Source of the DNA: Microbacterium arborescens
GTDB lineage: Bacteria > Actinomycetota > Actinomycetes > Actinomycetales > Microbacteriaceae
Reading direction: 5' to 3'
Assembly: GCF_030369635.1 (NCBI RefSeq)
Contig: NZ_CP128474.1
Span: 1 to 64,000 of the forward strand
DNA length: 64,000 bases
Shown: piece by piece, positions 28,676 through 37,400 of the stretch
Position numbering within the stretch: the stretch's first letter is position 1
How the letters are laid out: each line of letters begins with the position of its first letter
Notes under the pieces: model-generated
Database searches by the model: none
Told to the model about the DNA's origin: nothing
What the model saw: the letters and a program-made list of their open reading frames with translations, nothing else
Made by a program: the position numbers and the translations under genes

Positions 28676-29917
28676 ATGCCCACGACTGTTCTGCTCGTGA
28701 TCGGCCTCGCGTTGTTCATCTGGGCGCTGTGGAGTCGTCTGTTCCGTCGGGCGAGCGTCAACGGGCCTATCGTCATGACGGCCATCGGCCTCGTCGCGGG
28801 CGCACTCCTGCCCACCCAGAATCTTCTCTTCATGGAGTCGAAGGTCACTCTGGTGCTGGCCGAGGTCGTGCTCGCGTATCTGCTCTTCGTCGACGCCCTC
28901 GATGTCCGGGGCTCGTTGCGCTCGCAGTTCACGGGTGTCCCGGCACGGCTCCTCGGCATCGGGCTGCCGCTCTCGCTGCTGCTCGTGCTCGCGGTCGGTC
29001 TGATCTTGCCGCTCGGGCTGTCGATCGCCGTGATCCTGGCGATCGCATGCATCGCGGTTCCTGCCGACTTCGCCCCCGAGACCTCGCTCGTCCGGGACAG
29101 TCGGGTACCCGCTCGGGTGCGTCGGTGGCTCAGTGTCGAGAGCGGTTACAACGACGGTCTCGTGTCGCCGTTGCTGCTCGGTGCCCTCGCTTTCGCCAGC
29201 GCGGGGGACACCGGCGACGCCGGACGAGCGTTCGCCGTCGCAGCCCCTGCCGGACTCATCGCGATCGTGGTGGGCGGGCTGCTCGGCCTCGCTATCGGTG
29301 TGACAACGCGGTTCGCCGAGGAGCACGGCTGGACCGAGGCGCAGAGCATGCGGATCGCCTTCGTCGCCGCGCCCGTCATCGTGTTCGCGGCGGCGGTCAT
29401 GCTCCACGGCAACGGCTTCGTGGCGGTGTTCGTTGCCGGGTTCGTGATTCGTGTCACACGAGGGGCCAGCGGCATCCCGCGCGCCGAGCTCGCGCTTCTC
29501 GAGGACTTGAGCTGGCTCGCCAACCTCCTTCTCTGGCTGGCGTTCGGCTTCGCCGCGATCATCCTGCTCAGCGAGACCTACGACTGGTGGCCCGCGATCG
29601 TCTTGGCGCTCGTCGCGCTCACCGTCGGCCGCTTCGTGCCGGTGGCTCTGGCCCTTCGGGGCAGCAACGCCACCGCCAAAGAGCGGTTCTTCATCGCCGC
29701 GATGGGCCCGCGCGGTGCGGCATCCATCGTGTTCGGTCTGATCGCGGCCAACGCACTCCCCGGCGAGGACGGCTTCCTCGTGCTCGCCGCCACCTGCATG
29801 GTCGTCCTCGGCAGCGTCGTGCTGCACGGGATCGGCGGCCCGTTGCTCGTACGGCGTTTATGGGGTCCACCGCATCCTGACCACCATCGGCTGTCGAAAG
29901 TGAAGGACTCGCTATGA
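28676..29917 (+). CDS. Cation:proton antiporter (CPA1/NhaP-like)
   Basis: Polytopic membrane protein of 413 residues with about 12 hydrophobic segments, belonging to the Na+/H+ exchanger superfamily. The pattern VDALDVRGSLR, VPADFAPETS and VESGYNDGLVSPLLLGAL (ND pair typical of the ion-binding helix) supports CPA1. The start ATG 28676 follows GGGAG; an in-frame GTG at 28631 lacks a site. Its stop overlaps the next gene (ATGA). Ions transported are not predictable. Confidence 0.9.
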   Translation: MPTTVLLVIGLALFIWALWSRLFRRASVNGPIVMTAIGLVAGALLPTQNLLFMESKVTLVLAEVVLAYLLFVDALDVRGSLRSQFTGVPARLLGIGLPLSLLLVLAVGLILPLGLSIAVILAIACIAVPADFAPETSLVRDSRVPARVRRWLSVESGYNDGLVSPLLLGALAFASAGDTGDAGRAFAVAAPAGLIAIVVGGLLGLAIGVTTRFAEEHGWTEAQSMRIAFVAAPVIVFAAAVMLHGNGFVAVFVAGFVIRVTRGASGIPRAELALLEDLSWLANLLLWLAFGFAAIILLSETYDWWPAIVLALVALTVGRFVPVALALRGSNATAKERFFIAAMGPRGAASIVFGLIAANALPGEDGFLVLAATCMVVLGSVVLHGIGGPLLVRRLWGPPHPDHHRLSKVKDSL

Positions 29918-30531
29918 GCGCAACCGCCCACCAGATGGATCTCCGTGCCACCGACCCGAACGACCGGATGTCGTTCGCCCGGCGTCTCCAGGCGGCGTTC
30001 GCGCTCGCACTGACCGATCAGGGTCCGAGCTCGGACGTCCCGACCCCCTCTGACCGCGAAGTGTTCGCCTCGTTCGACGACGACGCCTCCGAGGTGCTCG
30101 ACATCGTGGCGGGGGACGAGGTGGTCGGCGGAGCGGTCATCGCGGGCGACGACGCTCGCCGGTCGCTCGAACTCTTCTTCATCGATGCCGGGGCGCAGGG
30201 CCGGGGGCTCGGGCGGGCTGCCTGGCACGCGATCGAGGGACGCTACCCGGGCACCCGGATCTGGGAGACCCACACTCCCCACTTCGAGGTGCGCAACATC
30301 CACTTCTACGTCAACGTGTGCGGCTTTCACATCGTCGAGTTCTTCCACCCGGGACATCCGCTCGAACACCGCGGTGAGACGACGACGGGAGAAGACTCTG
30401 CAATCGACGGCGACGAGGACGTGCCGGAGCTGATGTTCCGGTTCGAGAAGGTGATGCCCCGCGCCGTCACGACGCCGATGCCTCCAGAGCGACCTTCGGC
30501 TTGGCCCACGAGCGACCGCGCGTGTCCTTGA
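29914..30531 (+). CDS. GNAT-family N-acetyltransferase (copy next to jetC remnant)
   Basis: Acetyl-CoA dependent acetyltransferase with the coenzyme-A-binding motif as FIDAGAQGRGLGRAAWHAIE and the later NIHFYVNVCGFHIVEFF. The frame is 205 residues; the last 20 (TPMPPERPSAWPTSDRACP) are encoded by the strand opposite a jetC 3' remnant, so the two genes overlap tail to tail by about 65 bases. Start overlaps the antiporter stop, so both are one operon. Substrate unknown. Confidence 0.88.
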   Translation: MSATAHQMDLRATDPNDRMSFARRLQAAFALALTDQGPSSDVPTPSDREVFASFDDDASEVLDIVAGDEVVGGAVIAGDDARRSLELFFIDAGAQGRGLGRAAWHAIEGRYPGTRIWETHTPHFEVRNIHFYVNVCGFHIVEFFHPGHPLEHRGETTTGEDSAIDGDEDVPELMFRFEKVMPRAVTTPMPPERPSAWPTSDRACP

Positions 30532-30728
30532 GGATGTCGTGTTCGACGTCGACGTGCGGCTCGATCGCGCTGTACTTGTCGTTCGGCGCGCCGATGACGA
30601 GCTGGAAACCCAATCCGCGCCACGCACCGATCGCACGCTTGGTGAAGTGGGCATCGGCCTAGATCAGGGCCTCGTCCATGAACACCGGGGCGTAGCGGGG
30701 CGCTCGGCGCGGGCGTCGCCGAGCTGGT
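30467..30728 (-). pseudogene. Remnant of a jetC 3' end
   Basis: Aligned to the last 263 bases of the intact jetC (34448-34710) it is about 90 percent identical (about 24 mismatches and one deleted base by hand count). It keeps the jetC stop codon, here giving ALEASAS. Almost all differences are synonymous, but one Lys codon of the ALIKADAH motif became TAG (30661-30659) and one G of a five-G run is lost at about 30697. It ends abruptly in GAGCTGGT, where the tRNA-Leu copy begins. It is the scar of a displaced, formerly working jetC allele. Confidence 0.9.
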
Positions 30729-30803
30729 GGCGGAATAGGTAGACGCGCTGGCTTCAGGTGCCAGTGCCCGCAAGGGCGTGGGGGTTCAAGTCCCCCCTCG
30801 CGC
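30721..30803 (+). tRNA. Second tRNA-Leu (CAG) copy with replaced 5' acceptor strand
   Basis: From tRNA position 7 on, the sequence is identical to the tRNA-Leu at 28448, including anticodon CAG, variable arm and T-arm. The first seven bases, however, are jetC sequence (GAGCTGG), which pairs badly with CTCGCGC (two mismatches, one G-U). No own promoter is evident since the upstream DNA is the jetC remnant. Most likely a non-functional tRNA fragment, although prediction tools may call it a tRNA. Confidence 0.6.
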
Positions 30804-30855
30804 ACAGTGAGACGAAGGCTTCCGACCCGGAAACCGGCGGAGGCCTTCGGCGTTC
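30727..30855 (+). repeat. 129-bp direct repeat, copy 2 (tRNA-Leu body and terminator)
   Basis: Second copy of 28454-28582. The terminator stem has two changes (AAGGCTTCC and GACCCGG) that weaken it slightly. It forms the left edge of the first island. Confidence 0.9.
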
Positions 30856-31069
30856 GTATGGGCTCAGCGCTGTTTCGCTAGGACGTGAAGCGACGCGGTC
30901 CGGGCATCCGCAACGGGGAAGCGTCCCTGTTCGATTCGCCGGACGGTGACAGCGCCCGACGTCGGGAGGCTCGCGTAGCACTCCGCCTCCTCGGGCGTGA
31001 GGAAATCGAGGCGCTGCGGTATCCGCCGCCGTCGGCGCGGCGTACTTCGCGAAATCGCCGCGCTCCGCG
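30856..31069. other. Island spacer without a convincing gene
   Basis: A minus-strand frame (about 31121-30864) ends in the readable stretch LDFLTPEEAECYASLP followed by TVRRIEQGRFPVADAR, faintly reminiscent of small DNA-binding proteins. It has no good start, overlaps the next gene and could not be assigned; it may be a gene remnant. Confidence 0.3.
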
Positions 31070-31552
31070 CTATGCCCAGTAGACAATGCCTTGTACGGCT
31101 ACAGCGCAGAGAAGTATGCACAAGCTCACGCTACCCATGACGGCCACCGCTGAACGGGACCGGGCGACGCTGCTTGCGATCAACGAGGTGATGGCAGCGG
31201 TCGGGAGAGCGATGATCGTGAGGATGATCGCTGCGAGCGTGACGATGTTCGCCTGATCGTGCGCTGCGGCGACGAGAAAGAACGCGAGCAAGCCAATGAA
31301 GACTGCGGCGACGTCTCCGACCATCACATGCAGCACCCTGGTGGCGTTGCGCGTGATGATCGACCCGAGAAATCTGACACCGACTCCAACCGCGAACATC
31401 GCCACCGGATGGAGAACGTCAACTCGTATCGAGTTGATATTGACGCCGGCAACGATCCAGTCTCCGATCACTAAGAGCAAGGTCGCCACTGCGAGAACCA
31501 TGCCCATGCAAAGCATGTTCACGCCCCTCGCGGTGGCGACCTTACGTTCCAT
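31070..31552 (-). CDS. Four-helix membrane protein of island 1
   Basis: A 160-residue protein of unknown function with about four hydrophobic helices (near 14-35, 48-66, 78-97, 103-125) plus one at the C-terminus (about 138-157), separated by short charged loops. It starts 9 bases after the stop of the secreted-protein gene, so the pair is probably one operon. No family was recognised. A partner, immunity or anchoring role for the secreted protein is possible but unsupported. Confidence 0.7.
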   Translation of the reverse strand: MERKVATARGVNMLCMGMVLAVATLLLVIGDWIVAGVNINSIRVDVLHPVAMFAVGVGVRFLGSIITRNATRVLHVMVGDVAAVFIGLLAFFLVAAAHDQANIVTLAAIILTIIALPTAAITSLIASSVARSRSAVAVMGSVSLCILLCAVAVQGIVYWA

Positions 31553-31561
31553 GATCTGAGA

Positions 31562-32909
31562 CTAGTAGGACGCGCTCTGCTCGTAGAAGCCGGGGGAGCA
31601 AGCGAGTGGCCCAAGCAGGCACTCGAACCCATCGTTCGGCAACCGCGCGATCGTCTTCCAGATGGTGTGGCTGCCGTTCGGAGGCGTAAACCCGCCGTAC
31701 ATCTCGTGGGCCGGAGCGCGGAACCTGCTTCCATCGACAGAGATCGTGCCGCTGCGGTAGAACTCTACGGTTTCGCCGTAGGTGATCGCCCCGCTGTACT
31801 CAAAATCGAGAAGCGCGCACCCGAGATTGCTTCCATAGTGCTGGAGGCGAATCTTGGCGTAGCTGGAGTTCGCCTGCGCGTCGTGGAACGTCATCGAGTC
31901 CATGTTCGCGTAAAGAGTTCGGTCGAGATTGCCATTCTTGTATATTCTCGTAGATCCCACATCCTTCACCCAGCTCATTTTGTGGGGCGCGGGGTTGTCC
32001 CAGTTGACGTTGACGAACATCATTGTTCGGTAGTTGGCAACCCCCCAGGGAGTCTCGGGCGCCGGGAACTCGTAGGTCCGGAAATCACCACCGAAGTGCC
32101 ATTCGTCGAACGGATGGTTCAGATTGCACTGGAGCCCGCCCACCCGCAGATCGGGGATGAACGTCTTGTGCACGTACTGGTTGTACCACGGCTGGTATGT
32201 GCGAGGTTCGATGAGGCGCTCCTGATCCTCGCTTGCAACCCCCGTGAAGGTCTGGAACGTGATAGTCCGGGAGGCCGTACTCATCTGGTCACCCGAGGAT
32301 CTGGCGGTCGGTGAGGCCGCGATCATGCTGAAGGTGTACGACTTCTCCGGTTCAAGACGAGGCGTCACGAACAATCCGTTCTCGCTGACGCCAAGGAGCG
32401 AGTCACCTTCGTACACGGAGAAGGTTTCCTTCTCGGGCCATGCGAACGATGCGGTCGAATCGGTGAAGGCGATAACACTCACGACCTCCCAATCCTTGGG
32501 GTCGTCACTGAGTGGGTCTGTTTCGATTTCGCCGGAAACGGGACCAGGTGGTTCCTCTGAGAAGGTCAAGTTTGCGGGTTCAGGTACAGCCGACACGGTT
32601 TCTTCAACCTTTGCGCGGTCCCCTTCAGCGATCGCGCTGGACTGGATGAGTATCTGGACGGGTGTCTCTTCGCCCGTCACCCCGGTGACTACCCGCTCGC
32701 CCAACTCGTGGTCGTCGCTCTCCACGGTGATAGGGTCTCCGCTGATGGTGCGAAAAACGCCCCGCTCGGCAGCGACCGCATCCACAATTCCTTCGGCCTG
32801 GTCATCGTTCGCTTGCGCGGCAGACCCGACGAATCCCGTGAGGAATGCGCCCCCCCAGGATAGCGACGCTCACGATCGCGAGCGGTCTTCGGCAGTTTTG
32901 AACTGTCAC
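31562..32909 (-). pseudogene. Large secreted protein gene with a frameshift in its signal peptide
   Basis: From a GTG at 32909 (after GGAGGA) the frame reads a signal-peptide start, VTVQNCRRPLAIVSVAILGG, and then shifts. After a run of seven G (32850-32856 on this strand) the continuation AFLTGFVGSAAQANDDQAEG is in another frame, which then stays open for more than 400 residues to 31562. With six G the product would be one continuous secreted protein of about 448 residues. The mature part has two hydrophobic-strand-rich regions and Trp/Tyr-rich sequence (YQPWYNQYVHKTFIPDLR) with late cysteines. No family recognised. The slip could be real, phase-variable, or a sequencing error. Confidence 0.7.
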
Positions 32910-33719
32910 GGTGTCCTCCATTGGATTACCTACGGAACCGAGGTGCAGGCTCCTGCCTTCAGCTTGTCAGAACTAGCGTGGTAAATACTAGAGGCCTGTT
33001 CGGTGGCAAGAAGAGTGAGCAAGTAGAGCGCTAGTAGCGGCGCGATCACGCTCTGATCACCGCCCCAGGGGGCGAGGATATAGTCCGCATGTTCTTGAGG
33101 AATCAGCCACGACCCCCTACGGACCGCAGCTCTGCGAGGCCGCGAGATAGTCCGTCGCCACGCGTGCACGAAAAGGAGCAGCACGCGCGCTCTCCTCGGC
33201 TTCAACATGGCCTTCCAAATCGTAGGCCGCGCCATGACCATCACCACCGGGCAGATCGAAGGCTGAGTCGCCCCGTTGCGGCGAACCCATCACTTCGCCG
33301 CGCCCGCCCACTTGACGGCAACAACGCCACGTGCTCAGGAACACGAACTGAAGGACGCAGCGCCCCTCATAGAGCTTGTGAACGTCACCACGGCACCGGA
33401 CATCTCGACACTCACGCAGCGGTGCCCGGCGCAGGCGCTCACCATGCGGCGCGTCGGTGACAAAGTCCCGCCCGTGTGGGCCAGTGAAGACCCAGCCCGA
33501 CGCGGCGTCCTGGTCCGTCTGAGTGCCGCACCCGGATGGAGAGGAGCTGGCACCGCTACCCCTCCCGTCAATGGACCATCCCCATCAGCGGTCGCTGATG
33601 GGTCGAAATCCAAGACGACGTCCGCACCGACACCGAGATGGGGCCCGAAGAGATTCACCTTGGCCACGACCTTGAGACCACCCCTGAGGCGACGGATCAA
33701 GCCGAGCACGACTCCGGCG
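32910..33719. other. Degenerate stretch of island 1
   Basis: About 800 bases with no intact gene. Several overlapping short frames exist on the minus strand, but none has a sensible start, ribosome-binding site or recognisable domain. Because it follows the small secreted-protein gene whose reading frame stops early, part of it may be the decayed 3' portion of that gene. The promoter of the 31562-32909 gene must lie at its left end. Confidence 0.5.
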
Positions 33720-33929
33720 TCAGGCGATGCCCGAGTTGGACTTGTCGATCAAAGCGTCCTGGTCAGCGGCGTCGACCCCGAGTGCGGTCATCGTGGTCCG
33801 GAGCTCGGTCTCCCCGGAGTCCGGGACCTCCAGGCTGACTGCGGACGCCGGCGACGCGACGAGCAGCGCGGATACCGCCAAAGTCGCGATACCGGCACCT
33901 AGCCCGACCTTCTGGTGACGCTTGAACAT
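33720..33929 (-). CDS. Short secreted protein, possibly truncated
   Basis: A 69-residue product with a clear signal peptide (MFKRHQKVGLGAGIATLAVS to ASPASAV) and a mature part GETELRTTMTALGVDAADQD. This N-terminal pattern (short segment with a ...LGVD..tQdaLi... motif) is, from memory, the start of longer secreted proteins of about 200 residues in related bacteria, so the TGA at 33720 probably truncates it. It follows the PLDc_N-type gene by 7 bases with a GAAGGA site. Confidence 0.6.
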   Translation of the reverse strand: MFKRHQKVGLGAGIATLAVSALLVASPASAVSLEVPDSGETELRTTMTALGVDAADQDALIDKSNSGIA

Positions 33930-33936
33930 GTGATAC

Positions 33937-34152
33937 CTATCCTTCTTTTGCTCTTCTGGATGACCGGGGGCCGCGGTAGATGAACCACGCCGCCGGTCCG
34001 ATGAGAGGGAGAAGCACGATTGCCAGGCACCACACCACCGACCAGAACACGCCTAGTTCTTGACGCGCGCCACCCAAGCTGAGCAACGCAACGACCATGA
34101 CGATGAGGATGAAGATCCCCCCGAATGTCCAGGCGATGTCGTAGAACGGCAT
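33937..34152 (-). CDS. PLDc_N-type small membrane protein
   Basis: A 71-residue two-helix protein starting MPFYDIAWTFGGIFILIVMV and containing FWSVVWCLAIVLLPLIGPAAWFIYRG, the phospholipase D-nuclease N-terminal (PLDc_N) pattern. An excellent AAAGGAGG site precedes the ATG at 34152; the frame upstream of it is not used. Such proteins are often next to toxins or secreted peptides, but the role here is unknown. Confidence 0.82.
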   Translation of the reverse strand: MPFYDIAWTFGGIFILIVMVVALLSLGGARQELGVFWSVVWCLAIVLLPLIGPAAWFIYRGPRSSRRAKEG

Positions 34153-34447
34153 GAGTCCTCCTTTGCGCAGCAACTTAAGAAGTTGCCCGTTGACGTGCTC
34201 TTCTCGAGCGGATTGCACAGTCTCGTGTGGGCCTGTATGAGTCACCCATGATGCCGGTCAGGACCGCGATGCACCGCAGAGACGTTCGTCCCCGCAAGGC
34301 GCGTCACGCAGGCGGTGGAGACGCGTTCACGCCGCTCGAGTGGGCCGAATGAATGAGAAACGGCATCCGAAACGTCAGCAAAGCGTGCCGAGCGTTCATA
34401 CAAATGAGTGAGATCGTGCCCTCGGCGGATGCCCGGCGTCGAGCCCG
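34153..34447. other. Spacer between jetC and island 1 genes
   Basis: Directly after the jetC stop, where jetD would be expected, there is no gene: only 295 bases without a coherent frame. It should contain the promoter of the PLDc_N/secreted-peptide pair. Confidence 0.6.
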
Positions 34448-37400
34448 TCAGGATGCCGGGGCCTCCAGGGCGACCTTCGGCTTGGCCCATGAGCGGCCGC
34501 GCGTGTCTTTGAGGATGTCGTACTCGACGTCGACGTGCGGCTCGATGGCGCTGTACTTGTCGTTCGGTGCGCCGATCACGAGCTGGAAGCCGAGTCCGCG
34601 CCACGCCCCGATCGCCCGCTTGGTGAAGTGCGCGTCGGCCTTGATCAGGGCCTCGTCCATGAAGACGGGGGCGTAGCGGGGGCGCTCGGCGCTGGCGTCG
34701 CCGAGCTGGTAGCGCAGGGCCGCCCCGACGATGAAGGCGATGAGCTCCTGCGACTCTCCGCCGGACTTCTCGCCGATGTGGTCGTAGAGCGCGACATGCT
34801 TCTTCGTCACGGCATCCACGCGCTCGGCGCTCACGCGAACGTGGTTGCGCACGTCGATGAGGTCGCCGAAGTCGGGCGCCGACCGCCGCATGTGCCCGAT
34901 GAGGCGCGACATCCGGCGGTACGCGTGCTCGCGCTCGTCATCCGTCGTGGCGTTCTCGATGAGCCCGCGCACCTCGCGCAACTCGCGCCGGAAGCGACGG
35001 CGAGGTTCGGACTGGTTCTCGCGCGTGGTGATCTGCAGGCGATGGTCGTCGTCGTAGAACGGGAGGTCCTGCATGATGCGGTTGATCGGGTCGATGCGAT
35101 CACGGATCTCGCGTATCGATCGGCTGAGCGTCGAGTCGAGGTTCGTGAGGTCGTTGCCCGACAGTTTGAGGAGGCTGTCGCGCCACTCGGCCTCCAGCTC
35201 GTGCAGTCCACTGGTCTCGAGGGCCTGGAGAGCGCGTTCGAAGTCGTCGATCGAGGTGTCGGGGTCGGGTAGCAGGTTCGGATTCGGCCACCGCTCGAGG
35301 AAGCTCACCATGATGCGTCGCAGGCCATCGCGGCTCTCGTCGAGGGCGTCGACGGCCGCCCGTCGGTCCTCTGCGAGGCGCTGCGCGGCCGTCGCGAGTG
35401 CCGCGGAGAAGCGGTTCAGCGCCTGGGACGGGCTGGCGTCCGAGGTCGGCCCATCGAGATGGAATCGCTCGTCGAGGAACGCGGACTGTGCGGCGGTGAG
35501 AGTACGCCCTGCCCGCTCGGCATCGTCGAGCACGGACTGATCCGAATCGACGTCGTCGATCACCTCGGCCCACTGCGCCTCGATCTGATCACGTTCGATC
35601 GACACGCGGGCGATCTCGTCGCGCAGGTGGGAGATCCGGTCCTTGATGTCGGAGATCCTCCGCTGCACATCGGCGATCTCCGGGTTGGCGGCTGTGACGT
35701 CGCTCTGCACGCCGATCCAGCGCTCACGTTCCGCGGTGACCGCCTCGACGTCGACTTCTTCCCAGGTCAGGTCGGTGATCTTGGCGTAGACGGCAAGGCG
35801 CGAGTCGACCGTGTCGAGCTCGGTCTCGGCGACCTTCCGCTCTCGGAGGGCGTCGTCGAGACGGCGACGAGCGTCCTCGATGAGACGTGCCACGTCGTGC
35901 CGGCGTCGCTCGTTCGAGAATCCGAGGACGTTCTCGCGACCGTGGCCACCGTGCGCGCCGCGGTTGCCCTGCGCGACCTGTCCCGTGATCGTGAGCGCCA
36001 TGCGATGCTTTGGCAGCTCGGCGCTGGAATCGACGCAGACGTATCCGTGACGGGTCTCGAGCCGCTCCTGCAGCCAACCGGTGAACGGCGAGCTCTGGTA
36101 GTCGAGGCGGCCCGGGAGCGTCTGCGGATCGAGGTTGGCGACCGGCTCCATGCCGGCGTGCACGCCCTCGAAACGCAATCGCACGGGGGTGTGGACCGAT
36201 TCGATCGCCGCCCGGAAGCGTCCCAGGTGAGCGGTGTCGATCAGCACCGTTGTCGCGAAGCCGCCGAGCGCAAGGTTGAACGCCTCGCGCCACGGCTCGA
36301 ACTCGGTGCGCACCTCGATGAGCTCGCCGACGAACGGGAGGTCGGCCGTCGTGAGCCCGGCGGCCTCCGCGAGCCGCTCGCGCGACTCGTGCAGGGCGGG
36401 TGGGATGTTGCCGTGGCGAGAGGCCACGCGCTGAGCCTCCGCCTCCAGCTCTGCGACCTCGATCCGCGCGGCCTTCGCTGTCGACGCGGCTTCAGCGAAG
36501 GCGGAGCGGGCACGCGCCTTCGCATCGGAGTCGGCGAGCTCTGCCCGCGCGCGGGAGATGAACGCGGTGAACTCGTCGCGGTTCGAGAGTTCGACGCCCA
36601 GACCGCGGAGGGCGGCATCGAGCACCTCGCGGTGACGCCGGACGTCGGTGAGCCGCCGTTCCACCTCGCGCAATTCGCGCTGCGCCGTGGCCAGGCGATC
36701 CCCGCCGGAGAGCCGGAGCACGTCGATCAGGCCGTCGCGTTCGGCCTCGGCGCCGTCTGCGAGCGCACGCTTCTCGCGCAGCGTGACCTCGGCCGCGTTC
36801 TTGCGCTCGCGCAGCTCGGTCTCGACGTCGCGCAGCATCCCGAGGCGTCTGTCCGCTCGCCAGAGCGTGGCGAGCGAACCGGCATCCGAGAACGAGCCGA
36901 CCTCGTCGATCAGGTTCACGCGCTCGGTCGCGGCGGCCATCTTCGCCCGCAACTGCGGGATGGGCGTGAGCGCGGTGACCTGCTGCCGGGCCGTCAGCAT
37001 GCGCATGCGCGTGCTCTCGAGTCCGTCGAAGTGCGCGACGACGGCGTCGGCGGTCTCCATCGTCTCGGGCTCTTCGAGCACGAGACGCTTATAGAGGTCG
37101 TCGACGGTCGTGATCTGCTGGCCGGCCTGGATGCGCGCGAGCAGGCTCATCGCCTTGGCCCCGGCCCCTGCCGCCCCGATGCCCAGCACGGCATGCAGGC
37201 GGGCCGAGAACTCGCGGTCCGTTCCGACGGGCTCCAGACCCGCAGCGCGCACGGCGGAATCGGAGAGTCGCTGCGCGGCGGCCGGCTCGAGCGAGCGGAG
37301 ATCGAAGGCCCGATCGGTCGTCGCCCGCACACGCACGGTGTCTTCGAGCACGCGTGCACTGGCCGGGATGTACCAGGCTCGCACCGCCGTGAACTGCGAC

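Noticed and set aside
30864..31121. Excisionase-like small protein next to the tRNA-Leu copy
   Set aside because: Similarity is too faint, there is no ribosome-binding site and it overlaps the membrane-protein gene; kept only as an unassigned stretch.
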